Shown here: positions 31,712 through 41,054 of the stretch, in pieces | Layout of the letters: each line of letters begins with the position of its first letter | How positions within the stretch are numbered: position 1 is the stretch's first letter | Assembly (NCBI GenBank): GCA_002338505.1 | Contig: DDIK01000173.1 | Coordinates: forward strand, 1 to 57,485 | Source: Bacteriovorax sp. UBA1852 | Lineage (GTDB): Bacteria; Bdellovibrionota; Bacteriovoracia; Bacteriovoracales; Bacteriovoracaceae | Reading direction: 5' to 3' | DNA: 57,485 nucleotides | Notes under the pieces: model-generated | Databases searched by the model: none | The model's input: the letters and a program-made list of their open reading frames with translations, nothing else | Told to the model about the DNA's origin: nothing | Translations under genes and position numbers: made by a program

Positions 31712-32899
31712 TTAAATTATATCCAAAATTGGCAAGCTCGCATGATTTCTTTTCAAGCAATGATTTAACCAAACAATCCCTAAGTCACCGGTCCATAAAG
31801 AGTATCTATAATCTCCGAACTCTTTTCGCATTTCTTTACTTTGCTCTATGGAGTGAGCCAGAAACTTACTCGCTCTTTCAATCCAAATTTCATCTTTAAA
31901 CCTTTCATATAACTTCAGAAATGCAAAAGAATTTCCAGAAGTGCCGTGACATAGAGAAGTACCCTTTTTTAACGGACCGGCCTTCCAAATTGTTTCTCCA
32001 GCTCTCAGTAGGAGTTCATCAACTTCTTTATCTCGAGGTAGAAAATGTGAAACACTACAAATAATACCAGGTGAACCATGACACCAGTGCAGAAGTGGTG
32101 TTTTTTCAGAGTCCACTCTTGCTCTCCAGTTAACATCTCCATCATTACTACAAAGAGACAATTCTATTAGAAGTTCCTTTGTTCGATTGTTTATTAAATT
32201 AACTTCATCACTAGACAATAAGTCCTTGCAATACATGAGAGCCTGTATATTCCCAAATGTCCCATGTGCCGCGCCTATAAAAGTTAGCTCTTCACCAAAG
32301 TTCTGAGCCCAAAGAAAGCATTTGAAGTCATCATTCCATTTCCAGCTTTTAAAAATAGCGTCTTTAGTTTCTTGAAATAGCTGTTTAAATCTATCATCTT
32401 TTGTACTCTTTAACATTTCAAAAGCTGCAATTAATGTTCCTTGATTACCGTAAAGAACTTCATTAAAAGGGTTATCAATATGAGTATGGATGAGATCGTA
32501 TAATTTGCTTGTATTCTCTAATGAAGGATCGAACTTATTCTTCATCAAACGAATTCCAACCTCTCCAAAAAATAGTGACGAGGCCTCTTTTCTTTCCTCA
32601 TCAGATCGTTGACATAAATATAGCTCTAGTGACCTATTAATTACTTCTTTATAGTTTATTTTCTGATTCAACTGGTGCATAAGCCACAATATTCCAGATG
32701 ATCCAAAATAGAGATCTTTAAATCCGTACTCTTTAGCTTCCTCATCTTTTTCCAAATCAAGTTTATGTATTGGCCACAGAGTTTCTTCATGAAATCTTTT
32801 GATAGTTTCATCAATCAACTCAGAGCAAAATACATTTATATCATCATTATTGTAGTTCTTAACTCTAAGTTTTTCATGTCGTTCAATATTAAAAAGCAT
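31712..32899 (-). CDS. LanC-like protein (lanthionine synthetase C fold)
   Basis: A 395-aa protein with the LanC-type barrel of repeated Gly-rich helices: YFGSSGILWLMHQL, VLYGNQGTLIAAFEM, GAAHGTFGNIQALMY, HWCHGSPGIICSVSHFL, SLCHGTSGNSFAFLKL and WTGDLGIVWLNH. All three zinc ligands are present: Cys near 272 (WCHG) and Cys-His near 315 (LCHG). Lantibiotic LanC adds cysteine thiols to dehydro-amino acids. No LanB/LanM dehydratase, precursor peptide or exporter is nearby, so this may be a stand-alone enzyme like eukaryotic LanCL. AUGAGGU precedes the start. Confidence 0.85.
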   Translation of the reverse strand: MLFNIERHEKLRVKNYNNDDINVFCSELIDETIKRFHEETLWPIHKLDLEKDEEAKEYGFKDLYFGSSGILWLMHQLNQKINYKEVINRSLELYLCQRSDEERKEASSLFFGEVGIRLMKNKFDPSLENTSKLYDLIHTHIDNPFNEVLYGNQGTLIAAFEMLKSTKDDRFKQLFQETKDAIFKSWKWNDDFKCFLWAQNFGEELTFIGAAHGTFGNIQALMYCKDLLSSDEVNLINNRTKELLIELSLCSNDGDVNWRARVDSEKTPLLHWCHGSPGIICSVSHFLPRDKEVDELLLRAGETIWKAGPLKKGTSLCHGTSGNSFAFLKLYERFKDEIWIERASKFLAHSIEQSKEMRKEFGDYRYSLWTGDLGIVWLNHCLKRNHASLPILDII

Positions 32900-32999
32900 G
32901 TAAAAACCTCATTCTTATAAGGAAGCAATATAAAAAAATTAACAATTAAAATATAACGTAAGGATATCAAAATACTATGAATCACTTATAGCACTTTAT

Positions 33000-34193
33000 T
33001 TATAAGCGTCCTTCCTTCTTATGTTTCTCATAGATATACTTATGAAAATCACATGGTATACCTGCGTGCTTCGGAGTTTGTTTAAATAAGTTTTCTTCGA
33101 ACTCTGTTGTATAACGAAGAAAACTAAGACTTGAAATTAAATTAATAATGACAATAGCACTGAACCATTTTTTTCCAACAAGATTTGACCAGTAAGCAAA
33201 GACTAAAAAATAAAATGGTAGAAAATAGAAAGAATACCAAGGAGCAGCTCTTTGTGGTCCTCTAACAATTACGATATAAAGGATTTGACCTAAGATTCCC
33301 CAAATTAATATTTTCATCTGAGGCTCTTTTACTTTCATCTTGATCGCAGTAAAAATTGAGAGTACAAATATAAAAACTCCAACACCTCTAACAGCAGTCC
33401 AACTAAATATACGAGAGTAGTACTTCCTTGTAGTTAAATCGACAAAATTCATTCCTCCAGAGTGCTGAACCCCCAAAGAATCGGCAAAGAAAGGGTTTGG
33501 AATAGAATTTTCTTTTAAATAATATAACCAAAGAAGCATTGGAATAACACTTAAAGCAAATAGTAAGTTTTTAAAAAAATTTTCTTTCCATTGTTTTTTA
33601 TAGGCAAACAACTCCCCTAAACACACTGAAAAGATTGCAAAAATAGCAAGGGCCTTAGTTGTAACCGCGAGGGTGGCAAAAACAAAAGCTATTGGCTTAT
33701 TCTTTTTTAAAAAGAAATAGAGAAAAAAGCTTAAAAACATAACTGACATATTGTCAGGCAAAGGTCTATGAGCATGGATCATGACAAAAGGCATAGAGAC
33801 TATTGCTAAAGTCTTTAAAGGAAGAGATTTAACATTAATGGTCAACAAATTAAAGTTTAAAAGTAATCCAATAATCAATCCTAGATAAGAAATAAACGCC
33901 ATAAACTTATAATTAATTGATCTCAGTCCTAACTTATTAAATACCACCCCTATAACATGGTATAAGGGAGGTTCCTCCGCCCATTTTAAATTTTCTCCAC
34001 TAGGAGTTGTACCCCAAGAACTACACGGAATGTTTTGTCCAAATAGTCTAAAGTCTCTATCCATTGAGTCAATAATTTGTGAGCTTAGAATTGTTTTATC
34101 TGTTTCATAATTTGACACAAAGAAAAATTGAATAATTGCAAACAACATCAAAATTATAACTGTTAGCTTGATTTCCTTATTGGGTATAGTCAT
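33000..34193 (-). CDS. Membrane glycosyltransferase (GT39/ArnT-like)
   Basis: A 397-aa protein with about ten membrane helices. Just after the first helix KWAEEPPLYHVIGVVF matches the E-x-P-P-L-Y motif of polyprenyl-phosphate-dependent glycosyltransferases of the ArnT/PMT type, with the catalytic acidic residue (DRDFRLFGQN) a little before. HAHRPLPDNMSVMFLSFFLY is the next conserved loop. It would move a sugar from a lipid carrier to an acceptor outside the membrane; the acceptor is unknown. Confidence 0.7.
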   Translation of the reverse strand: MTIPNKEIKLTVIILMLFAIIQFFFVSNYETDKTILSSQIIDSMDRDFRLFGQNIPCSSWGTTPSGENLKWAEEPPLYHVIGVVFNKLGLRSINYKFMAFISYLGLIIGLLLNFNLLTINVKSLPLKTLAIVSMPFVMIHAHRPLPDNMSVMFLSFFLYFFLKKNKPIAFVFATLAVTTKALAIFAIFSVCLGELFAYKKQWKENFFKNLLFALSVIPMLLWLYYLKENSIPNPFFADSLGVQHSGGMNFVDLTTRKYYSRIFSWTAVRGVGVFIFVLSIFTAIKMKVKEPQMKILIWGILGQILYIVIVRGPQRAAPWYSFYFLPFYFLVFAYWSNLVGKKWFSAIVIINLISSLSFLRYTTEFEENLFKQTPKHAGIPCDFHKYIYEKHKKEGRL

Positions 34194-34323
34194 CTACATC
34201 TCTTTTTTGTCACTCTTGATTAGTAAAAACATATTTAAATAATATACTTAAAGAACTGTAATCTAAAGTATATTTCACAAGACCTTATCTCGTCGCAATA
34301 AGTTGAAGCAATATTTTTAACTC

Positions 34324-34731
34324 CTATTTCATTTTCTCTACAAAATAATATCCAAATTCTTTCTTCGGCATTATTGAACAGAAGATAAAAACTAAAAACA
34401 CAGGGATAGCTGTCATATTAAATAAGCTCCAACCATCTATACCTGGCTTAAAACTTAAAGCAATTATTGGTATCAATATTAATGTGGCACCATAGTCAAG
34501 CGTTCTACTTTTCCATTTTATTGTAACTTCTTTTTCTCGCTCATCAAGTTCATCAATTGGCTTGAGTTGCCATAATGATAAGCAACCAATAATCACAAGC
34601 TCGAATTGAATCCAACCTAAAATATCACCGTACTTATTACTTATCCCTAAAAATATAATTGGTAATAATTGACCAAAAATAAAGCCCACTACGACATTTC
34701 TCTTTGTAGGATACAAGAATTTACTTTTCAT
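34324..34731 (-). CDS. Four-helix membrane protein paired with an XRE regulator
   Basis: A 135-aa protein with four predicted membrane segments (VVGFIFGQLLPIIFLGI, FELVIIGCLSLWQL, ATLILIPIIALSF and MTAIPVFLVFIFCSIM) and a charged loop DELDEREKEVTIKWK. Its start overlaps the XRE gene by 11 nt, an often-seen two-gene arrangement of a small repressor and a membrane protein. The function is unknown. Confidence 0.65.
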   Translation of the reverse strand: MKSKFLYPTKRNVVVGFIFGQLLPIIFLGISNKYGDILGWIQFELVIIGCLSLWQLKPIDELDEREKEVTIKWKSRTLDYGATLILIPIIALSFKPGIDGWSLFNMTAIPVFLVFIFCSIMPKKEFGYYFVEKMK

Positions 34732-34936
34732 TGGATTCTCCTTTAATTTGAAAGATATCCTCTACTGATAAGTCGAGAACTTTAGCAATCTTTAATGCTA
34801 GCTCTACAGAGGGAGTGTATTTCGATACTTCAATTGAATGTATTGTTTGTCTTGAGACATCGCAGGCCCTCGCCATTTCGCTCTGGTTAACTTCATTCTT
34901 TAGTCTAATTTCTTTTAAATTATTTATTATCGACAT
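34721..34936 (-). CDS. XRE family transcriptional regulator (leaderless)
   Basis: A 71-aa protein that is nearly all HTH_3 domain: LKEIRLKNEVNQSEMARACD, VSRQTIHSIEVSKYTPSVEL and ALKIAKVLDLSVEDIFQ. It shares its 3' end with the membrane protein gene. The promoter -10 box lies 6 nt before the ATG and a 20-bp palindrome abuts the start codon. It probably represses itself and its partner. Confidence 0.9.
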   Translation of the reverse strand: MSIINNLKEIRLKNEVNQSEMARACDVSRQTIHSIEVSKYTPSVELALKIAKVLDLSVEDIFQIKGESNEK

Positions 34937-34971
34937 GTGTCAAGTATACTTTACACTCATTTTTAAATCAA
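34937..34971 (-). promoter_or_regulatory. XRE promoter with 20-bp operator palindrome
   Basis: On the minus strand TTGATT (34966-34971), 17 nt, TATACT (34943-34948), then 6 nt to the ATG, which gives a leaderless transcript. GTGTCAAGTATACTTTACAC (34937-34956) is palindromic except for one pair, covers the -10 box and touches the start codon. Confidence 0.7.
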
Positions 34972-34989
34972 GTAAGTATTCTAGGGTAG

Positions 34990-35586
34990 TCACATAGAAA
35001 ATAAAGCTTTTAACTCATCATCAGGCTTAAGCTGACCGGCCCTATAATCCATAATTTTCCTGCGTTTTTGATTTGTGAAATACTTTAACGTTACAAGAAC
35101 ACCAAAAACATCATCAACTTCGAGACTAGATATTACAAAGCCCGCCTTTAACTTCGGAATTATAACCGAATTATTAGTTGCATTATGACGACTATAGATT
35201 GTTTGAAATCCTTTTTCTTTTAAGATATCCAAACTTACGTTCATTAAAGCAGTGTAGAGACCCTTTCTTCTATGCTTCTTTAGTACTCCAGAGTTACACA
35301 TGTAATATGTCATCTGGTCTACTTGATAGCCAAAGCTCCAACCAACAAAATTGTCTTCCTTATCAAATAGTCCAAGGCATATTCTAAACTGATCTTTATA
35401 AAGATTTTCTCTTAACTTTTTAATGTGATCTTTTTCAGACTCTGCAAGATATTCAAATGGAAAAAGAGAATGATCGTCCTCGAACACCTTTTCTTTCAAG
35501 TCACTTTTTTTATCATTAAAATTATTACTTTCCATCCAGCGAATCTTATATCCATTATCTAGATTTAGTTCTTCATTAATCTGCAT
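34990..35586 (-). CDS. GNAT family N-acetyltransferase
   Basis: A 198-aa protein with a central GNAT core. GVLKKHRRKGLYTALMNVSL is the acetyl-CoA R/Q-x-x-G-x-G/A loop region, followed by YSRHNATNNSVIIPKLKAGF. The start overlaps the end of the epimerase gene by 11 nt, so the two are co-translated. The substrate is unknown. Confidence 0.8.
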   Translation of the reverse strand: MQINEELNLDNGYKIRWMESNNFNDKKSDLKEKVFEDDHSLFPFEYLAESEKDHIKKLRENLYKDQFRICLGLFDKEDNFVGWSFGYQVDQMTYYMCNSGVLKKHRRKGLYTALMNVSLDILKEKGFQTIYSRHNATNNSVIIPKLKAGFVISSLEVDDVFGVLVTLKYFTNQKRRKIMDYRAGQLKPDDELKALFSM

Positions 35587-36466
35587 AATTACAACCTGTC
35601 TTACTTATCGATTGCACCATCCGTGGTAAATAACTCGTGATAGACTCGAGCTTAATACCCAATGCACTTAACTTCGAACAATCAACATACCAGTCCTCTG
35701 AGATATTATAAGGAGAATTATTGTTCTCCGTCTGCTCTTTTGCTAAAATTAAATCTTTCCCTACTATTTTTTCAATCTCATTCATGCAATTCCTTAGACT
35801 AATTGGCGCTGAGCTTGCTACATTAATTGGTCCTGTAAATTCATTCTGACTTAACTCGTATAGAGATCTTGCTGCATCATCTGCAGAAACAAAGGAAATC
35901 AATGAATCAAGAATAGAAAAGAATATCGGCTTATCATTTTTAATTCTATTTACGTGAAATTGTAATCTTCCTGTTGCATCATTTTCATCTAGTACAATTG
36001 GAAGACGAATAGACGTCACTGGAAACGTTGCATATTTATAGAAAGAAACCTCTGCCTGCCTCTTTGCCTCTCCATAATTACTTTCTGCTGTTTCTTTCTT
36101 ATCAAATGTGAATGTATGAGGGTCAAAGAGTTCTTCCTTGATTGAAGGGCCTGAAACATTATAAGCAGAGATGCTTGAGGTAAATATATATTTATCTACT
36201 TTACCGTTAAATACTTCACATGCTATTTTTGCTTGATTATAGTCAAAACACGATTGATCAAAGACGATATCATATTTTTCGACGATAGCTTTCTCAAGAG
36301 ATATCTTATCATGCCTATCACATTTAATTCTTTTGACTTTATTTTCAAAGCCATCATCTCTATTTCCTCTATTTAGTAATGTGACATCTAAATTTTCTTT
36401 TAATAATAATTCAACTAACTTTTTACCAAAGTAATGATTACCGCCTAGAACTAGTATTTTTTTCAT
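35576..36466 (-). CDS. NAD-dependent epimerase/dehydratase (extended SDR)
   Basis: A 296-aa protein starting MKKILVLGGNHYFGKKLVEL with the G-x-x-x-x-G dinucleotide loop, then LLNRGNRDDGFENKVKRIKC. SSISAYNV and YGEAKRQAEVSFYKY carry the Y-x-x-x-K active site. I chose the ATG at 36466 because AAGGAGAGAG precedes it; a longer frame to 36505 lacks a ribosome binding site. The closest family type is the NAD(P)-binding isoflavone-reductase/CSP41-like group. It likely forms an operon with the GNAT gene. Confidence 0.82.
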   Translation of the reverse strand: MKKILVLGGNHYFGKKLVELLLKENLDVTLLNRGNRDDGFENKVKRIKCDRHDKISLEKAIVEKYDIVFDQSCFDYNQAKIACEVFNGKVDKYIFTSSISAYNVSGPSIKEELFDPHTFTFDKKETAESNYGEAKRQAEVSFYKYATFPVTSIRLPIVLDENDATGRLQFHVNRIKNDKPIFFSILDSLISFVSADDAARSLYELSQNEFTGPINVASSAPISLRNCMNEIEKIVGKDLILAKEQTENNNSPYNISEDWYVDCSKLSALGIKLESITSYLPRMVQSISKTGCNYAD

Positions 36467-36522
36467 AACTCTCTCCTTGAGTGAATTGTTTAATTGTAAG
36501 TACAACTATGTAAAGATAGTAT

Positions 36523-37245
36523 TTATTCACACCAAGCAGCGTAAACTTTGTTTCTTATATCATCCTCAATCAGAACCTCTTCATGGATAATTTTTAAATC
36601 AGACGCGACGATTTCGGCTCTTTGCTCTTCTAATGTATATACTCTACGATGTGGAAAATAGCTTTCACCATTAATAGTTTTCCAGTTTACATCAAAACTC
36701 TCAGGCCCCTTACTCCAAAGTATGCCGTCATTATCAAAGTAAAAATAGTCCTGTTCGTCGAAAGGATTAACTCTCTCATCTCTAATCATTGTATATATGA
36801 AGGCTTTCCCATTTCCTGCTAAATGTGACTTCATTTTACTAAAGAGCTTTTTTCGATCTTCTTCCCAGACGAGGCAATGAAGTAAGCAACTATCAGTTAC
36901 AAGGTCAAACTTCTTTCCTAAATCAAAGCTACAAACATCGTCGCATTTAAAATCAATCGACACATTCATTTCTTTTGCAAGTTCTCTTCCTTTATTAATT
37001 GCTGTTGGAGATATGTCTATACCTGTGCATTCTATACCTAAACTACTGAGATAAAAGCTTTGACTGCCAGATCCACAACCTAAGTCTAGGGCCGTTGAAA
37101 TATCAGAGTCCTTGATATATTTATAAAGTACTTGGTTTCGATCTCTTAAAAGTAATTCTTCCTTTGATTCTTTATCCCATGAAATATGACCTTTTTCGAT
37201 AAGTCCTTGCCAAAAATTTTCGTGTAACTCGTAGTATTTATTCAT
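36523..37245 (-). CDS. Class I SAM-dependent methyltransferase
   Basis: A 240-aa protein. ALDLGCGSGSQSFYLSSLGI is motif I, CTGIDISPTAINKGRELAKE motif II, and FDLVTDSCLLHCLVWEEDRK lies at the motif IV position. The pattern resembles thiopurine or small-molecule methyltransferases. AAGGATTCAT precedes the start. It is followed on the same strand by the epimerase and GNAT genes and may share their pathway. Confidence 0.82.
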   Translation of the reverse strand: MNKYYELHENFWQGLIEKGHISWDKESKEELLLRDRNQVLYKYIKDSDISTALDLGCGSGSQSFYLSSLGIECTGIDISPTAINKGRELAKEMNVSIDFKCDDVCSFDLGKKFDLVTDSCLLHCLVWEEDRKKLFSKMKSHLAGNGKAFIYTMIRDERVNPFDEQDYFYFDNDGILWSKGPESFDVNWKTINGESYFPHRRVYTLEEQRAEIVASDLKIIHEEVLIEDDIRNKVYAAWCE

Positions 37246-37437
37246 ATGAATCCTTCTTTCTATTATAGTTCATTACAAAGAGGGTAAATATCAGTAAAGC
37301 AGTATTGTATCTTAATGGATCTTTCCTCAATCTTAAATAGAAGTATATAATCGATATTATTACAGATATTCATCTTTTAAACTATTATAAACTTTTCGAA
37401 ACATGACTTAACTCATATCTATATTTATCTCTTAAAG

Positions 37438-37449
37438 TATATTGCTCTC
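37438..37449 (+). promoter_or_regulatory. Putative -10 box of a leaderless hemN transcript
   Basis: TATATT (37438-37443) lies exactly 6 nt before the ATG at 37450, and no Shine-Dalgarno is present. No good -35 hexamer is seen. Confidence 0.35.
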
Positions 37450-38793
37450 ATGACAAATGAACTTGATTCACTAATAAGAAAGCACCAAAGACCTCTTCCT
37501 CGATATACAAGTTATCCGCCAGTTGGAAAGTGGAACGAGGAGACCAATACGAATTTATGGTATCAAGAGATATCTGATGCCGCTGAAGATAAGGGCTTAG
37601 ATCTCTACATTCACATACCCTACTGCGAAAAGCTCTGTTATTACTGTGGTTGCAATAGAACAATTACGAAGAACCGGTCTCAAGCGGACAAGTATATAGA
37701 ATGCTTAATTCGTGAATTTGAAATATATGAGAGAGAAGTTGGTAAAGACCTGAAGATCAACTCGCTACATTTTGGAGGAGGTACTCCAAACTTTCTTACG
37801 GATATTCAACTTAATAGATTACTTATATATTTTACGAATAAGAGCTTTAATCAAGATCTTCATATTGCACTTGAATTAGATCCAAGAATACTGTCAGAGA
37901 GTCACATTAATCTTTTTAAGAAGTACTCCATTAAAAAAGTATCATTTGGAATTCAAGATTTTAATCATGATGTTCAAAAGGCAATTAATCGAATACAGCC
38001 TTTTTCACTTGTTTCAAATATTGTGAGCGACTTACGAGATAAGATTCCAGGTATTGAGATTAACTTTGATCTTATCTATGGTCTACCAAAACAGTCACTT
38101 CAATCAGTAAGAGAGACGATTCGCAGTGTGATGATTATTAATCCTGACACAATTGCTTATTACTCTTACGCTCACCTTCCGCAAAAGCTTAAAAATCAAA
38201 AACTAATAAATTCCGCTGATCTCCTTCATGGCATAAAAAAACTTGAACTCTTTATTGAGGGCCGTAACCTTTTGTTAGAACATGACTTTATCTCTTTAGG
38301 ACTTGACCACTTTGCAAGAAAGGGCTCAAGTCTAGAAAAAGCAAAGAACAAAGGTAACCTCAAACGAAACTTCATGGGTCACACTAGTAAAAAGTCTGAT
38401 GTCACACTAGGCCTAGGTTCAAGCGCAATATCAAGTGGGAAGAGTTTTTATTTTCAAAATTTTCAAGATCTAAATTCCTATATTGATTTGACTGAAAAGA
38501 AAGAGCTCAAATACAAGAGTACGCATTTACTTAGTTCAAAAGATCAGAGAATAACTGACTTAATAGATACAATAATGTGTCAGCAAAAAATCGAAAACTA
38601 TAGCTCTTTTCATACTGATCTCGTTGCGAACTTAGAATACCTCAAAACACTTGAAGAAGATCGTCTGATAAACATTCGAGATAATCAACTTAGCGTAACA
38701 GATAAGGGCTTGTATTTCTTAAGAAATCTCGCTTCTTGCTATGATCACTACCTTGGCCAAAACAAAGAAAATAAATTTTCTAGTAGTATCTAG
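37450..38793 (+). CDS. hemN: Oxygen-independent coproporphyrinogen III oxidase
   Basis: A 447-aa radical-SAM enzyme. YIHIPYCEKLCYYCGCNRTI holds the C-x3-C-x2-C iron-sulfur motif with the extra cysteine (CGCN) typical of true HemN rather than HemW. LHFGGGTPNFL binds SAM and FGIQDFNHDVQKAINRIQPF is the conserved core. The C-terminal HemN domain is present (about 370-440). It decarboxylates coproporphyrinogen III for heme synthesis without oxygen. A long gap precedes it (37246-37449) in which I see only AT-rich promoter-like sequence. Confidence 0.92.
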   Translation: MTNELDSLIRKHQRPLPRYTSYPPVGKWNEETNTNLWYQEISDAAEDKGLDLYIHIPYCEKLCYYCGCNRTITKNRSQADKYIECLIREFEIYEREVGKDLKINSLHFGGGTPNFLTDIQLNRLLIYFTNKSFNQDLHIALELDPRILSESHINLFKKYSIKKVSFGIQDFNHDVQKAINRIQPFSLVSNIVSDLRDKIPGIEINFDLIYGLPKQSLQSVRETIRSVMIINPDTIAYYSYAHLPQKLKNQKLINSADLLHGIKKLELFIEGRNLLLEHDFISLGLDHFARKGSSLEKAKNKGNLKRNFMGHTSKKSDVTLGLGSSAISSGKSFYFQNFQDLNSYIDLTEKKELKYKSTHLLSSKDQRITDLIDTIMCQQKIENYSSFHTDLVANLEYLKTLEEDRLINIRDNQLSVTDKGLYFLRNLASCYDHYLGQNKENKFSSSI

Positions 38794-38841
38794 GATTACG
38801 TCGGAAATACTTGATATCTATTATCAAAACTGCTTCTAAGT

Positions 38842-38853
38842 TATAATTAGGTC
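38842..38853 (+). promoter_or_regulatory. Putative -10 box of a leaderless transcript for the SLT protein
   Basis: A perfect TATAAT (38842-38847) lies 6 nt before the ATG at 38854. TTGATA (38811-38816) is too far away at 25 nt, so the -35 is unclear. Confidence 0.4.
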
Positions 38854-40665
38854 ATGATAAAACTCATTATCACAACAATTGCTCTATTATTTTCAAGTCA
38901 CTCAAATGCAAGTGATCTGAAATGCTCCGAATATCAATTAGAATATGAACTTGTACTTTTTGATGGACTGGAGAATCTAATTGAAGCACCTACAGGATCT
39001 AGGCTAAAAGTATTTGACCAAACTGGAAATACAGCACTTGTTGAAATATATGGACCAAAGGGATTGCAAAGTCTACTTGAAGGTTCTTTCGTACATATTG
39101 ATGTAGATAGATTAAAGCATCATACCTGTATACCAGCAAAAAAGCCTGCCCAAGCGGTCAATGCACAAGAATGCTCAATACACCAAATACAAGATAAATC
39201 TATAGAAGGGATACCGCCGAAAACAGTTGTAAAAAATACTGGAGATAAGTCTCATCCTTCTTGGGCAACAGAAGTTGAATACTATCAAGAAGGTGAAAAA
39301 AAGAAAAAAATATTAAGTAAGGAAATTCTTAAGGATAATACTCAATGTCTTGAAACTAGTAACATATGCCAATTTAGAGAGCTAAGTGGAAATGTTAACA
39401 ATCTCAAGAAAGGAACAGTTGTTGAGATATTAAAGTCTGAATCTTGGTATCATGTCATTCAATATATCGACTCTGAAAAGAAAGTTCAACAAGTTAAAGT
39501 AGGTCAAGAAATTATGAAAGAGCATAGTACTTGTACTATTTATGATCCTGCAAAATTTATAAATATGTTAGCCCCAAGTAAACCATGTACCCCCGACATC
39601 ACGAGTAGCGACATCAGCAACTCATATTCTGAACCGATACCCAATTCTACGCCTAATAACTTCACCAAAGACCCCTACTGGGACGATAGGAAGTCTCAAA
39701 CTGACCTTGATGAATATCTTTCATGTTACAAAAGGACTAAGACACTTCACAAAGAATATATGACGAAATATAAGGGCGCTATTTCAAATGTCGTAGATGC
39801 CTTTATAGATGCGAGTAATCATGAATACGATACTCAAGAAATTAAAAGTATCTTTACCTGTTTATTATTTCGTGAATCATCTCAATGGGACTCTAGTCAA
39901 TCATATACAGGAGCTGTAGGTTTTGGTCAATTCACAAATGATGGGATAGAGGAAGTAGAGTCTCTATTTAAGAAATTTCCATACAAAGAAAAAGCTATTA
40001 AAGATGACCTCAAGTGGCTAGAAAATAGAAAAACAAAAACAAGAGAAATAAGAGGTAGAATTGCGACAGTGAGAGCTCTCAAAACGAATCTCTATCGACA
40101 TAGCAAAATTAAAGAATTCTATAATAAACTCAGAGAGAAAGAAACTTCTCTTCCAGACTTTAATACAAGCGATGCTGAAATCGATAGAATATTAACGAAA
40201 AAATCTCTTTCTGATAAAAAAAATTATAAACTAACATTTGCGATGAGTATGGCAAAAATGATGAATTGTGTGTCTCAATATAGAAGCTACTTTGATAAAA
40301 AAGAAGTATCTCCGAAATCAAAAGTTTTCATGGCTTGCGCTGGGGCTTATAACATTGGAACGACTGGCTTCAGAGATAATGTACTAGGAACTAATCGTGA
40401 TGTTAATTTTGAAGACTGGATGAAGAACTTAGAGAATTCTGGTGACAATCAAAGACATGAGACAAGAAGTCACCTTATCTCAATACAGCGTTGTGCAGAC
40501 TCTGAAAACAATTATCCGACATGTGGAACACATCCTAATAATCGTTGTTTTAAAAATAACTATAGCGTTTCTCCATGTGATGAAAGTGAGACGTTTATTT
40601 GTCATAAAGAAGATAAAAATAGAAGCGAGGTAATCAAAGAATGCGATCCAGACTACTACAATTAA
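38854..40665 (+). CDS. Secreted lytic-transglycosylase-like protein
   Basis: A 603-aa protein with a signal peptide (residues 1-19, ...SSHSNAS). The N-terminal half has three cysteine-containing beta-rich repeats (KCSEYQLEY, ECSIHQIQD, NICQFREL), possibly SH3-like. Around residues 320-520 lies an SLT-type domain: CLLFRESSQWDSSQSYTGAV, then GFGQFTN, with the catalytic glutamate in FRESS, and later MACAGAYNIGTTGFRDN. It probably cleaves peptidoglycan glycan strands. The C-terminus has extra cysteines (QRCADSENNYPTCGTHPNNR). The small next gene overlaps it by 25 nt. Confidence 0.75.
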   Translation: MIKLIITTIALLFSSHSNASDLKCSEYQLEYELVLFDGLENLIEAPTGSRLKVFDQTGNTALVEIYGPKGLQSLLEGSFVHIDVDRLKHHTCIPAKKPAQAVNAQECSIHQIQDKSIEGIPPKTVVKNTGDKSHPSWATEVEYYQEGEKKKKILSKEILKDNTQCLETSNICQFRELSGNVNNLKKGTVVEILKSESWYHVIQYIDSEKKVQQVKVGQEIMKEHSTCTIYDPAKFINMLAPSKPCTPDITSSDISNSYSEPIPNSTPNNFTKDPYWDDRKSQTDLDEYLSCYKRTKTLHKEYMTKYKGAISNVVDAFIDASNHEYDTQEIKSIFTCLLFRESSQWDSSQSYTGAVGFGQFTNDGIEEVESLFKKFPYKEKAIKDDLKWLENRKTKTREIRGRIATVRALKTNLYRHSKIKEFYNKLREKETSLPDFNTSDAEIDRILTKKSLSDKKNYKLTFAMSMAKMMNCVSQYRSYFDKKEVSPKSKVFMACAGAYNIGTTGFRDNVLGTNRDVNFEDWMKNLENSGDNQRHETRSHLISIQRCADSENNYPTCGTHPNNRCFKNNYSVSPCDESETFICHKEDKNRSEVIKECDPDYYN

Positions 40666-41054
40666 TTCTTACATTTACACTTGTATCATCAATCACTTAT
40701 GCATGGAAATCTGAGTACAAAGACTATTTAAATAAGTGCAGCAAGAAGTCTTTTACGAAGTTTCATCTTAAGTTTAGCAAGCAGGTTTTTGACAATAGAA
40801 AGAGAACAAAAGAAGAAGATATGCTCACTCATCTCTTTTTCTCCACTCATATGTCACCCGCTGATACTGACTACGTACACTTTACTGCATGTGGAGCACA
40901 CTTTTCTGCTTTTTACTATCTCCTAGACACACTGAAAAAGAGTGAGGAGTCTGTCATTAAAGAGTGGGAGAAATGCTTTAAGAATTCTTTTAATGGTAAG
41001 ATTTCTAAAGAATATAAAAAGAACATTGAATGCGCCAAGAATGCCTTACTATAA
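40641..41054 (+). CDS. Small secreted hypothetical protein
   Basis: A 137-aa protein with a signal peptide (MRSRLLQLILTFTLVSSITY then AW). It starts inside the last codons of the SLT protein gene in another frame and is probably translated from the same mRNA. It has four cysteines (NKCSKK, TACGAH, EKCFKN, IECAKN). I recognise no family; the coupling suggests it works with the SLT protein. Confidence 0.6.
   Translation: MRSRLLQLILTFTLVSSITYAWKSEYKDYLNKCSKKSFTKFHLKFSKQVFDNRKRTKEEDMLTHLFFSTHMSPADTDYVHFTACGAHFSAFYYLLDTLKKSEESVIKEWEKCFKNSFNGKISKEYKKNIECAKNALL

Noticed and set aside
31712..34193. A lantibiotic biosynthesis cluster around the LanC-like gene
   Set aside because: No dehydratase, precursor peptide, leader protease or ABC exporter is present; the neighbours are a TPR-like protein and a glycosyltransferase.
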